Source: Stichopus chloronotus (Eukaryota; Echinodermata; Holothuroidea; Aspidochirotida; Stichopodidae). Taken from it: a DNA stretch of 64,000 nt. The DNA is taken from assembly GCA_021234535.1 (NCBI GenBank), contig CM037843.1, positions 2,112,198-2,176,197 of the forward strand, written 5' to 3'. Below, piece by piece: positions 49,948 to 60,703 of this stretch (position 1 is the first letter of the stretch; every line of letters starts with the position of its first letter). A model generated the notes under the pieces. It was not told where the DNA came from. It saw only the letters and a program-made list of their open reading frames with translations, and did not search any database. A program made the position numbers and the translations under genes.

Positions 49948-50077
49948 CAATGAAGTCATTGATGTGTCTCACAGTAAACCCTGGCTTATCTTTTTGATGT
50001 AGACAATAGATTTTCGCCTCTTCGATGGGATTACAAGATGGGCGCGAGGTGCTCCGTAGAGCTCTTCTCTCCTGCAT
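49948..50077 (-). CDS. SET-recombinase gene, first recognised coding exon
   Basis: The exon lies between an acceptor ending ATCTTACAG (AG at 50079-50078) and donor GTACGT. Its first codon is ATG, which could be the true start or an internal Met. It encodes an Arg-rich stretch, then EEAKIYCLHQKDKPGFTV and RHINDFIG. In KMT5A-like proteins a segment of the form G-F-x-V-x-x-I-N-x-x-x-G directly precedes G-V-F-A, exactly what the splice to 27141 produces. The 22.8 kb distance makes the link inferential, but the phase and sequence fit are strong. Confidence 0.65.
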
Positions 50078-51404
50078 CTGTAAGATATTATTAAGCGAAA
50101 TTGCAATAAGGAGTTTAGAATGTGCTCCATCATGAAGGTCTATGCCCTCCACACATAACTTGTGCTGTATGGACCATAGTAAAATCAAACTTGGATACAG
50201 AATCATATGTGTGCAATAAGAGACTAACACACAGTACATTTGAGCTACAGGCATGCCAATTACTGTACTTTACTTAATCAGTGTACTGTAAAATGTATGT
50301 AAATTTACCAAATGAAAGTACTACAAATGAAATACAGTGTTTACCCTCCATATTGCATCATGACACTGACAGTGAAATGTGATGCAGTCTACAGTACTGT
50401 ACTGACAGTAACATAAGCTGTTCACATGCCAACGTCAAAACTGCACAATTTAACAAATGGTACTGTAGTATAGAGGCCAGGGATCTGTAGAGAATTTTGC
50501 AAATACAGTACTGCAGTTTGCAGCCCTGTTCAAGGACTAAGGTTGTCGATCAGTGTTTACTGGTGGTCAAAGAATGTTGGTAGAAGTACTTAAAGTATCC
50601 TAGCAACAATACAATTGATACTGTACAATACAGTACTGTAGGCCAAGAAAATAGGTGAACAGTAGTTTCTGTGTAGGCTACCAGTCCCAAGGATCAAACA
50701 CACTGTAGGACAGTATTCTGATCCTAACCTAAGGATTTAAAAAATTAATCGGGATTAGTAAGTTTATTTGTGACAGGCCATGTATGGAAGGCAGTGTTCT
50801 CCATTAGAGGTTTTAGGGAAGCAGTCAACCCTCGATTAAAAATTGTCACCCCTGAAATAGTGACCGTATCTATCATGCGCCTAGGCTATCTCATTTTCCT
50901 CATTCAGTCAACGTTATGCCTAGACAAAGTTACGTTAGCCACTCGTTCACAAGTCAACATTTTTTTCAATTTCAGGTAGGGGCCTAGGCGGCAGGTATAG
51001 CTAGGGAGTAGCGCTAACATATATGCCTACATTAGGGCCCATAGTGGAAAGTACTGTACAGTAACGATATTTCACACAAGGACCTTTGGCGTATGAAATT
51101 GTATGCCAATGCTTTTGGCATGGCCTAGCCTATAAAGTATAATTAACAGTTAAAGAAATGTCCATAGACTCCGTCAGCATGCGGCTTGACATAAATAAAC
51201 AATAGAAATTTGGAATCCATGGTCACAACAAGTGTAGCAGACAACTAAAATAGTGACTAAATGGGTCCATGTCTACTTTTTAAGTAGTTTTTTATTTCTT
51301 CGGAGATTGTTTTTTCCTTAGTCTTTTTATCTCACAAAGTTGTAGACGTTCTGAGAAAACCTGTGAAGTGAAAGGAGAGAAATTAAACCTGCAAAAGAAG
51401 GTTG
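50078..51404. other. unannotated region upstream of the SET-recombinase gene
   Basis: Any promoter or 5' non-coding exon of the minus-strand gene would be here, but I cannot point to one. The sequence is rich in TACTGTA/TACAGTA and TAGGCCTA words. Confidence 0.35.
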
Positions 51405-51480
51405 GAAGAGGATTCGAACCAACGCGGGTAAGAGAACAGTCGCACCCCACTCATAACCCAAATCCACCACGCTACAAGAG
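51405..51480 (-). repeat. tRNA-like sequence (probably SINE or tRNA pseudogene)
   Basis: On the minus strand TAGCGTGGTGGAT (A-box-like) is followed about 57 bases later by GGTTCGAATCC, a perfect B box. A T-stem and acceptor pairing of a real tRNA are not evident, so a functional tRNA is unlikely. Confidence 0.35.
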
Positions 51481-51824
51481 CGTATATACACTGTTGCGGG
51501 CAGGACTACGAGTGCTCATTGAAGCATATCGCGGTATATTTGTGTGACGTGTGACCACGGATTCTAAATTCGAGGCTGTAGGCCTAGTCTTACTCTTTAG
51601 CTTAGACAGCAGCCTAGGCCTACTGTAGGCTGGGCCTACATTGCTGCTGCCACTGTTGCCTCTGATGGCCTTATTTACAGTCGAATATATTGGAGTATTG
51701 TTATTGGCGCAACGTAAAATTGGTAAGTTGTGGGTAGCGTATAAAACACTCAATTTTTGTAAGTACATTTTGACGTAATTCTCTGGCGTATGACAAACTT
51801 TCCAGTATAGATTAATTAGACCTA

Positions 51825-51832
51825 GGTTATGT
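51825..51832. repeat. target duplication of the MITE, left copy
   Basis: GGTTATGT here is repeated exactly at 60696-60703, on the far side of the MITE and its nested retrotransposon. Confidence 0.8.
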
Positions 51833-51891
51833 CACAGGCGGTTCTAGCGTTAAGTATACACTATTACCTACACCTATATATATATAAGTCT

Positions 51892-52013
<122 letters not shown>

Positions 52014-52060
52014 AGACTTATTATATATATATAGGTGTAGGTAATAGTGTATACTTAACG

Positions 52061-52064
52061 CTAG
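52061..52064. repeat. target duplication of the LTR retrotransposon, left copy
   Basis: CTAG directly precedes the 5' LTR and directly follows the 3' LTR (60681-60684). Confidence 0.85.
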
Positions 52065-52698
52065 TGTTGTATAGAGATGGTCATTCCACCCCACCGTACG
52101 CAAAAGGTCGTACAAAGTTCAGTCTTCCGGTGTTTACCCCAGATTTGTTTAACTTTTTCTTTATTTTCCCTCAGACAGTCAGATCAGACAACACATTAAA
52201 AATAGTAAACTTAGACCCTGTTCTCAGAAAGGTTGCGCAACCCTTTCGTGATTGGTTAATCACGGATGGCAACCACCTTACTTAGTTACGTAGGTAAACC
52301 ATTTGACCTGTGATTGGCCAGTGTCGGCAATCTATCCCTTGACCCTTAGCAGTTTAGCGTGGGTCAATCCATCGACCTCGCCACGCCGCCGGCACTGGCT
52401 CTCTGGGTATCGAAGTGTGAACATCGTCCGTCTCCGTGTATTATGTAGGCCTGTGTTACCAATGTAATTGTAAACTTTCTCCGTCCTTTCGTTTCTCTCT
52501 TACAATCATCATCGTTAACTAATTTAAATTGATTTATGTGTGCCAGTCGAATCATCAAATAATAAATGGAACTCTGATCAAATCAAAGGAAACTCTCCTT
52601 CTCTGGATTCTCGGTTCTGACGTCTCTCTATGTCAACAATCCGTCGCTGGGGCAGTCATAACACGACTGAGAACCCCTAAAACCCCACATATTCTACA
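52065..52698 (+). repeat. 5' LTR
   Basis: It begins TGTTGTATAG and ends ATTCTACA. It contains AATAAA (52561-52566), a candidate polyadenylation signal. It is identical to the 3' LTR except for one missing A near 52612. Confidence 0.95.
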
Positions 52699-52716
52699 TG
52701 GTAGTCGGTGAAAAAT
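52699..52716 (+). promoter_or_regulatory. primer-binding site
   Basis: TGGTAGTCGGTG starts immediately after the LTR. The leading TGG pairs with a tRNA 3' CCA, as in most LTR elements. I cannot name the tRNA. Confidence 0.65.
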
Positions 52717-53271
52717 CTACAAAATAACCCCCTGGATCGTCTACGTTGGATGTGGTCACCTTAGATGACCTGGTATTGGATGGTCAGAAAGTGGTCTTGC
52801 GGTGGACTTGGCCTGAAATTTGACGCCGGAAACCAGTGGTCACCGCCTAGGTTAGCGTAACGTTGGAAGCCAGCGCCTATCCATCGGCTACTAATACTCC
52901 GGTTGTAACGTCGCTACCGTTAGGCTAGACGAATAACGCGCCACTACGTACACTCGGGTTTAGCCAACGCTACCGAGGCTTCTCCAACACCATTCGCGCA
53001 TCCAGACGCCGGACAAACCACCACCGACGACTACGAGAGACAAATCAATTACAAAATTAAGGGTGAGTAAGAGCTCTTCTCCCAGTCCCACCCCCTCCCC
53101 GAGTCAGAAGCGTTACGTTTGTGTGTTCTTTTTTGTCATGTGAATTGCGTAAAATAATTTTGCGTAACTGGTACATTTTGGCTTCGTATATGTAGCCACC
53201 TGCAGTGTAACTAACGGTCATATCGCAAATAGGCTAGGCCTACGTTTTATACGTGTGTACAAGGGAACGAA
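52717..53271 (+). other. retrotransposon leader
   Basis: Untranslated region between the primer-binding site and gag. It would be expected to hold packaging signals, and none can be identified by eye. Confidence 0.5.
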
Positions 53272-53733
53272 ATGTCAATATACCCCTATTTGTTTTTCAT
53301 TGCGTTGTTCTGTGCCTACATAGCCAATTGTTTCTCGACTTCTACCAACATGTCTACTCACGAGGAGACTTCGTCTCCAACTTGTCAAGACTCTAATGTT
53401 AGTTCTCAGCCTAGACTTAGAGTAACAGATTTTCTTCCCCCGAAATTTCAGGGTCAAAACCTTGATGACGATCTCGCTAGAGCACGTATGTTGGCATTTG
53501 CTGATTATCTTGAAACACATGCGATCGATCCTTCTTCAAATATGGACCGTGTGGTTCAGTTGTTTATACGCACTCTCTCTCTCATAGTGCACGTTTGTGG
53601 ATCGAAGACAAAATCTTCTCCACCATCTCAGAACTTGAAAGTGAGTTTCTTGCTAGGTTTAGCCCGAATTTCTCTCACTATGCCAAGAGGAAGCACTTCA
53701 CAGATTTACAATATCTTCAAGGTGATAGTATGA
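53272..53733 (+). pseudogene. gag: gag, N-terminal part before the frameshift
   Basis: The frame is open from ATG 53272, with a second, more Gag-like start at 53350 (MSTHEETSSP). The first start adds a hydrophobic leader-like segment, which would be unusual for Gag. Capsid-like sequence follows (VTDFLPPKFQG, then ADYLETHAI). After the CT run at 53573-53583 this frame yields unrelated residues and stops at 53733, while the true Gag sequence continues in another frame. One CT unit more or less explains the shift. Confidence 0.7.
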
Positions 53734-54341
53734 GAGTACATCTTTCTAAAATCCAAAAGGCAGCGTTACCATTACGCTACTCAGAAGTTCAGATACGGGA
53801 TAAATTTCTTGATACCCTACCATCGTCATGTCGTTCTGCAGTCTTGATGGCATCACCACCTGATGCAAGTCTAACTTCTTTGGTTGACAAGGCGCAATGC
53901 TATGTTGATCTCAACTCAAATCAGAGTCATTCAGGCCACTCTTCTTCTACGGACATGTCCATGTCAACCCAAATGGCTGACAATTCGTCTTCGAAAGAAA
54001 TTGCAGACTTGTGTCATAAAATTGACGCACTAGAAACCTCTCTTCGTAGAAAGCCTACTGAAACTGACATGCCACATGGAAATGACAGTGCCTCTCGAGG
54101 TCGTTCACGACATAGACAACCTAACGGAGAGTCACGTAATAGACGTCGTAATAATGCTCAAAATTCTTCAGAAAGGCCACCTCACTTTCTCCCCAGTGTT
54201 ACATGTTATACTTGTGGCAATCCCGGTCACTATAGTCGTTTCTGTCAGATGAATAATCCAAATTTTAGGGGAAACAGGCCTCATCCTCAGTACCAAGGAC
54301 AATGTCCACCATACCCAGGTCACTTTCAGAATTTTCACTAG
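53574..54341 (+). pseudogene. gag: gag, C-terminal part: capsid remainder and zinc knuckle
   Basis: In the second frame capsid-like sequence continues (LARFSPNFSHYAKRKHF and LPLRYSEVQIRDKFL), as in Ty3/gypsy Gag. A basic, Arg-rich stretch and a CCHC zinc knuckle (CYTCGNPGHYSRFC, 54204-54245) follow. It ends at TAG 54339-54341, overlapping the pol frame by about 70 bases. The zinc knuckle marks the nucleocapsid part, which binds the element RNA. Confidence 0.8.
54269..54275 (+). promoter_or_regulatory. -1 frameshift slippery heptamer GGGAAAC
   Basis: In the gag frame the codons split as G GGA AAC, the canonical X XXY YYZ form. The pol frame opens directly after a stop at 54266-54268, so the heptamer is the first possible entry point. 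A short GGAC/GTCC hairpin (54297-54307) lies downstream, though it is weak. Confidence 0.8.
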
Positions 54342-57300
54342 GGGACACGACGGGTAGGACCCACCCATCGTTGCTCCCGAAAGGTAAGCCCGTCGATACA
54401 TACCTAGGCCACAGTGATGATACAATCACACTAAAGTTGGACGATAAGAACTTCATTAAGGGCTATCTGCAGGATGCCTCTATTCTCATCCTGTTAGATA
54501 GCGGTTCCAACAAAACCCTCATCTCTCGTGACACTGTGGCCAAATCCAAATATCTGTCTGGTCTTCCACAACAGAACATTGAACCGGTGGCATTCCGCCT
54601 GGGCAATGGAGACCACTTTTATGGTGACAGTAAACTCTCATTTGAAGTTATGCTTCAAGGTCACCCATTTAAATTTTCGGCAATTGTTGCACATAATTTG
54701 ACAGGCCTTGATCTTATTTTAGGATCCAACTCTTTGAAAAATCTGAAGGGTAGCCTTGACTTCACAGACAATACGTTCCGTCTACACAGACGTAAATGTT
54801 TTCTGAAACCACTTGAACGTACAGTCATCTATCCAGGTCGAAGTCGTTATGTTGTCGTTCGAACTCATTTGCCGAATGCACTCAAAAATTGTGATGTCTC
54901 CGCATATCCATGCAGATTTGTTAAACACCTTTGCCCATCAATAATGCTCTTGAAACTGCACAAAAATTGCACTCGTATTCTTCTGACTAATAAGGGTAAA
55001 ACACCGTTCGTTATCAAAGAAAATCGTCCAGTAGCGTATGTCACCACACAAGATATAGTCAATGTTTTGCAAGAGTGTCCTCCTGAAGTATTTCCTACGC
55101 CTATTTCTATGCCAGTGTATAGTGATAATGTTATGCATTGTAATGTTATGTCATCATATTCTAACAACCAGACACGTCATTCCATTGTAATGGAGAATTG
55201 TAATAAGTATCCTCATCTGGATCCTACTGACCCTATTGCGTCACTTACTGACCGTGAAGTCTTTCACAAATATGTTAACTTTCATGGTAGTGTCTTGAAC
55301 GATTCAGAGAAGTCAGAAATGTACAAAATGTTGGAGAAAAACAGAGAAGCATTTTCTCTATACGGTGAAATTTCGCCATGTACTGATTCAGAGGTTGACT
55401 TCAAATTGGACAATGACGAGCCATTTTTCATTAGGCCTTACAAACTGTCTGACAGAGACAAACAATTGGCATCAAAGGAAATGAACAAACTAGTCAAAAT
55501 GGGTATCTTGGCAATTGGACACCAATCATATACATCTCCAGTATTTCTGATCCCCAAAAAAGACTCCAGTGAGAAAAGAGTTGTAACAGACTTTCGCTAT
55601 TTGAATAGCAGGATAACACGTCTCAATTATCCATTTCCATTGGTGAATGACACATTGAAGAAAATAGGTCATTCCCAAGCCACTGTCTTGAGTACACTAG
55701 ACTTAAAGAGTGCATTCTTCTGTCTTCGTTTGAGTGAAAGGTCACAGACATACACAGGTATTGCTCCATTTGCAGGTTCTAAGCATTACTTTTATCGGAG
55801 ATTACCTCAAGGTTTGAATTTGTCACCTGCTATCTTTCAGGCAAAGATTAATGATGTCTTAACAACCATTCCTCATTCAGATTCTTTCGTCATTGCACAT
55901 CACGACGATCTGATCGTATTTTCGCAGGATATTACGTCACATAAACGTCATTTACAATCCATCTTTCATGCCTTGATTGACCATGGTCTTAGAATCTCTC
56001 CTCAGAAATGTCATTTGTTTCGTAAGTCAGTTACGTATATGGGACACTTAATTGGTATAGACAATGAAGGTTATGCTTGCTTTAAACCATTACAATCCAG
56101 ATGTAATGCAATCAGAAACACACCATGCCCCAGAAATCTCAAAGCAGTTCGTAGATTTGTTGGTGCAGTGAATTATGTTTCACAATTTTATCCATCCATT
56201 CAGACAACTCTGAGACCATTGCATACATTGAGTAAGAAACGCAAAGAATTTCAATGGACAGATGTTCATCAAAATGCATTCGATACAATACGTAACCTCA
56301 TGTGTGAGTCACCAATTTTGTATATGCCCAGGAAAACAGGTCGTTTATCTTTGTACAGTGATACGTCACGAACTGCAACAGGTTCATATCTCACTCAAAT
56401 CATTGACGGTAAAGAGAGAATTTTGGGATACTACTCAAAGATTTTGCCTGATGCATGCCAACGTTACAGTGTAACAGAATTGGAATTGTATGGTCTTCTT
56501 GTCAATGTTACTGCATTTACGTATATTCTTAAAGGAGTGGAATTTGATGCTTATGTTGATCATTCAGCTATTGCAGATATTTTCAAATCTAAGCAAGAGC
56601 CACCAACACAGAGAGTTAGTAGACTCCTATTTCGATTGTCCGAATATACGATGAAAGTGGGCTATAAGAAAGACTCTGAAATTGTGTTAGCAGATTATTT
56701 GGCACGTGCTCCTCCTCCAGATGATTCAGAGATAGATCGTATAATGCCACTTGCATTCAGTGACAGCTCTAATGATAATGTGTCCCCTGTAACTGAAGAG
56801 CAATGTCACCCTATCATTACCAGATCTAAAGCTAAAGCTCTAGGTGTGCATATCCCAGATCTGTTCTCAGGCAAAAAGACTGCAAGTAAGGAAACGCCAA
56901 AGGCACCTGAACAGGAAACTCAAACAAATGTTACTGTTCCTAAAACTACGCTTGCTTCTTCAAATGTTCCAAAGACACAGTCAGCATCTTCAAAGACTAC
57001 GTCTCTGTCAGAGCCATCTTCTGTCATTAAGCAACCTGTTTCTTCCCCTACATTGCCTTCATGTAACTTGCCACTGCCATTGCCTGAACGTAATTTGCCT
57101 TCCTTGCCTAGTTTCCACTCTTCTTCACAGCATGAAATGCCTGAAATGATGCAACCTGAACCACGCCTGGTAGATAAAACCTCTACCCCACAGGAAGTTA
57201 TTCATGACCCCCCTCCTGCCTTGTATACTCCTCCTAAGCCACTTATTCCAAGCATAGACAAGTTGGTTACAGGTCACATACCTAAACAGAGAGAATTGCA

Positions 57301-59155
57301 AAAGGTAATGAAGAATATTCAAAGTAAGATCATCAGGGATTATGATTTACCATTCAATGCACATGAATTGCAACTTCAGCAAGAGTCTTGCCCACATTTC
57401 AAACCAATTTATGATTATTTGGCTCATGATATTTTGCCTTCAGATTCTAAAGGTGCACGTGCAGTTTCTCAAAAAGCGGAGAATTACATTCTCTGCAATG
57501 GTCTTCTTTTTCGAGTGTATCTTCATCCTAAGAACAAGTCTAGAACAACATTACAATTGGTCATTCCATACAATATGATTGATCAGGTCATTTCGAAATA
57601 TCATGATAATCTTTTGAGTTGTCATCAAGGTGTTTTGGGTACATATTTGACGTTACGTCAACATTTTTACATGCATAATATGTTCCAATGTGTGAGTAAT
57701 TATGTACAAGCATGTCTCAGATGTCAAGAATTCAAGGGTAAGCCAGATAAGTCACGTATGTTTCACGCTCGTATACCAGATTCCTATAAGCCATTTGACA
57801 GCATCAGTCTAGACTTTAAGAGTATGCCAACGTCCATGGCTGGCTACAAACATATTATGGTTGCTTGTGATGAAATTACAAGATATTTGGTGTGTGTACC
57901 ACTTAAAACATTGGATGCTGAAACCATTTGTGAAGCATTGTTGCAGAACGTTATTACGATTTTTGGTCCTCCAACTAGACTAATCACAGACGCTGCTGCC
58001 TCCCTTACAGGAAAGTTATTGAATTTGTTGTGTAGAGCTCTCAACATTGATCAGAAATTAATTAGTGTTTGTAACCATGGGTCTCTGCAAGTAGAGAGGC
58101 ACATTCAGACATTGTCAAATTTTTTGAAAGTGAGCTTGAACCAATTCGGCACAGATTGGGTAAGATATGTTCCTACTACGGCATATGCTTATAATTCATT
58201 TGCTTCACCATATTTGGGCAATTACAGTCCATTCGAGTTAATTTTTGGAAGAAAGCCATCAGATCTTACGAAAGTCACCTTTAATCCTATGGCAGGTCTT
58301 TCTCATTCTTATGAAGATTATGCAGATCTAATGAAAAGTCGGTTTGCACATTTGTCAAAGGTAATGTTAGATCTTCAAAGGCGACACCAGTCTTCACAAC
58401 AAGCTAAGACTGCACAGTGTCTGTCAAGTAATCCAATCTACAAAGTGGGACAATTGGTATATGTCTACCATCCCTCTAGTTCAAGTCTCACTGCCAATTC
58501 CAGGAAAATTGCGGCAGAGTGGGTAGGTCCACTGGTAGTGCATCAAGTGCTCGATAGGAGTCACTTCCTGTTAGCAACATTGAAAGGTGAAATCTTAAAT
58601 GATGTTTTTAATTTTAACAGACTGAAGCCATGCTATGTTAAAGCTTCAGCAGTAAAGGAAAATATTCAAGATGTTTCCAAGTTGAAAGAAATTCTTGAGA
58701 AGAATTCCAGTAATAATGTTAATGTTTTCCTAGAGGAAAAGTCTCCTCAATTATTCTGTGATGAACATGGTGACAAGTTAACACCAATCACAGCTTCAGA
58801 TATTTTGTGCTTTGACTGTACAAGTCCAGTCAATCTTTCCAATCATCTTTTGTGTTTTGAAGACAACAAATGTCTTGCTTTGCCATGTCGCGAGGACAAC
58901 ACGACAATTGTGAAACATTTATGCTTATCTGATCTCTCTCCGAATGATGGTTTTGTTGTCGAGAAAGCAAGATATAAGGCAGGTGACTTGCAACTGCTTC
59001 TGAAATCAAGTGACCCAACTGCTCACTTTTACTTTTGGTGGAATGTGTCACGTTATGCAAATACAGATAATGTTGTGAATTTCATTTTTGAGAACAATGT
59101 TCCTTTAACAGGTTCTCCAGAGAAAATGCAAAGGCATCTCTTTGGACAGAAGTAA
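54276..59155 (+). CDS. pol: pol polyprotein: protease, reverse transcriptase, RNase H, integrase
   Basis: The pol frame runs in the -1 phase relative to gag. An ATG at 54302 also exists, but frameshifting is the likelier way in. The aspartic protease active site is LLDSGS (about 54491-54508), with ILGS later. Reverse transcriptase shows STLDLKSAF, RLPQGLNLSP and catalytic HHDD (55898-55909), where YxDD is usual. RNase H follows with LYSDTSRTATGSYL and ELELYG. Integrase has an H-H-C-C zinc site (about 57597-57730) and a D-D-E triad: Asp 57812-57814, Asp 57989-57991 and Glu 58094-58096, with 34 residues between the last two. After the integrase about 160 residues end the protein with no domain I recognise. 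No stop or frameshift interrupts it. Confidence 0.92.
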
Positions 59156-60030
59156 TGCAAATGTTCTTTGTTTCATGTTTACCATTTACACGCTACTAAT
59201 AATCTTAAAGGAGTTTTCACTTCTGCACCTGTTTGCCACCCTTTCATGGTATTCTTCTACGCACCTACAGGGAATATTTCTTATTGTTTACTTTCCACTC
59301 TGGATTGTACGCCCTTAGTGCCATGGCAACGGTCAAGGTCAATATGTACAACAAAGTTTGTTTACATGTTATTTGTCTTCATATGCAAATGCGTGAGATG
59401 GTCACCTTTTATTCTTCCTTTGAGAGAGATCACAAGAGTGAACAGAATTGTTTTAGTGTAATTGGTTCACAGGGATTTAACCTTCTTTTAACAGAGTGAA
59501 TGTTGGACGACAAGGAACGTCAACATGTAATGTGAAAACACTTTCTTGTAACAATACATGAAATTGTAAATGTACTGTGCTTCTGATGAGCTGTGTGTTC
59601 ACATGTCAGATAGGAAAGCAATGTTACGGGTCATTGCGTATTTTCCTGGGTCCATCTGTTCGTGTGTGACCACTGTCTTCAGTCGCATACTTTATTATCT
59701 TTGTGAGTGTGTCCACTTACAATGTAACAGTTAATTTTTTTTTTCTTTGTCTTATTCCTTGAAAACTTTGATTCACTTTGATTATCATTGACTGTGATGT
59801 TTCTGACTTTCCCATCCACTGTCCCGCCTCTCCCAATGTGTACAGAACATTTTACTGTACAAGAGCTCTTACTTACATGGTGTTATTACTGTCAAATATC
59901 ATCTTTCATATACATTTTCTTTTTTATATTGCATTCACAATTTCCTATTGTTATGGTCGCTATGCTTTGGTGGGTGTTGGCAGGAACCTCATATTTTAGT
60001 AAAATTTTGGTTACTGCGTAACAAAATTTT
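59156..60030 (+). other. retrotransposon 3' non-coding region
   Basis: Open frames here are at most 97 codons and have no signal peptide plus transmembrane layout expected of an envelope gene. Confidence 0.6.
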
Positions 60031-60045
60031 AAAGGGGAAAAGGGA
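60031..60045 (+). promoter_or_regulatory. polypurine tract
   Basis: AAAGGGGAAAAGGGA directly abuts the 3' LTR, the position where plus-strand DNA synthesis is primed in LTR elements. Confidence 0.9.
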
Positions 60046-60680
60046 TGTTGTATAGAGATGGTCATTCCACCCCACCGTACGCAAAAGGTCGTACAAAGTT
60101 CAGTCTTCCGGTGTTTACCCCAGATTTGTTTAACTTTTTCTTTATTTTCCCTCAGACAGTCAGATCAGACAACACATTAAAAATAGTAAACTTAGACCCT
60201 GTTCTCAGAAAGGTTGCGCAACCCTTTCGTGATTGGTTAATCACGGATGGCAACCACCTTACTTAGTTACGTAGGTAAACCATTTGACCTGTGATTGGCC
60301 AGTGTCGGCAATCTATCCCTTGACCCTTAGCAGTTTAGCGTGGGTCAATCCATCGACCTCGCCACGCCGCCGGCACTGGCTCTCTGGGTATCGAAGTGTG
60401 AACATCGTCCGTCTCCGTGTATTATGTAGGCCTGTGTTACCAATGTAATTGTAAACTTTCTCCGTCCTTTCGTTTCTCTCTTACAATCATCATCGTTAAC
60501 TAATTTAAATTGATTTATGTGTGCCAGTCGAATCATCAAATAATAAATGGAACTCTGATCAAATCAAAGGAAACTCTCCTTCTCTGGATTCTACGGTTCT
60601 GACGTCTCTCTATGTCAACAATCCGTCGCTGGGGCAGTCATAACACGACTGAGAACCCCTAAAACCCCACATATTCTACA
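60046..60680 (+). repeat. 3' LTR
   Basis: 635 bases, TGTTG to TACA, with AATAAA at 60542-60547. It has one extra A compared with the 5' LTR (ATTCTACGG against ATTCTCGG). Confidence 0.95.
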
Positions 60681-60684
60681 CTAG

Positions 60685-60703
60685 GACCGCCTGTGGGTTA
60701 TGT
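60685..60703. mobile_element. right end of the interrupted MITE and its target duplication
   Basis: After the retrotransposon's CTAG, GACCGCCTGTG completes the MITE's terminal repeat and GGTTATGT (60696-60703) is its 8-base duplication. Confidence 0.78.

Larger units (their letters stand above)
7043..50077 (-). other. gene model: SET domain - repeats - C2H2 - tyrosine recombinase fusion
   Basis: I assembled this minus-strand gene by matching exons through GT/AG sites and phases: 50077-49948, 27141-26991, 23164-20283, 9594-9502, optional 9354-9263, 9094-9002, 7774-7679 and 7185-7043. Leaving out the 92-base exon, the total is 3588 bases, exactly 1196 codons ending in TAG. Domain order is an N-terminal stretch, a KMT5A-like SET domain, 23-residue repeats, two zinc fingers, a tyrosine-recombinase domain and a basic tail. 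From memory, similar SET plus zinc finger plus recombinase predictions occur in fish and invertebrates, often in many copies, which suggests a transposon-derived family. One in-frame TAA (22195-22197) breaks the model unless a 99-base intron removes it. A second transposase-type gene lies inside the first intron. Confidence 0.7.
52065..60680 (+). mobile_element. complete Ty3/gypsy-type LTR retrotransposon
   Basis: Two LTRs of 634 and 635 bases bracket a primer-binding site, gag, pol and a polypurine tract, and a CTAG duplication flanks the whole. Domain order in pol is protease, reverse transcriptase, RNase H, integrase, which fits Ty3/gypsy rather than Ty1/copia. I did not find an env-like frame in the roughly 870 bases between pol and the polypurine tract. 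The LTRs differ by one base, so insertion was recent. A frameshift in gag (CT run at 53573-53583) probably disables this copy. The clade is not assigned. Confidence 0.92.

Noticed and set aside
51405..51480. Functional tRNA gene
   Set aside because: A and B boxes are present, but the T stem and acceptor stem do not pair.
59156..60030. Possible envelope gene of the retrotransposon
   Set aside because: The longest frame is under 100 codons, and no signal peptide with a C-terminal membrane anchor is seen.
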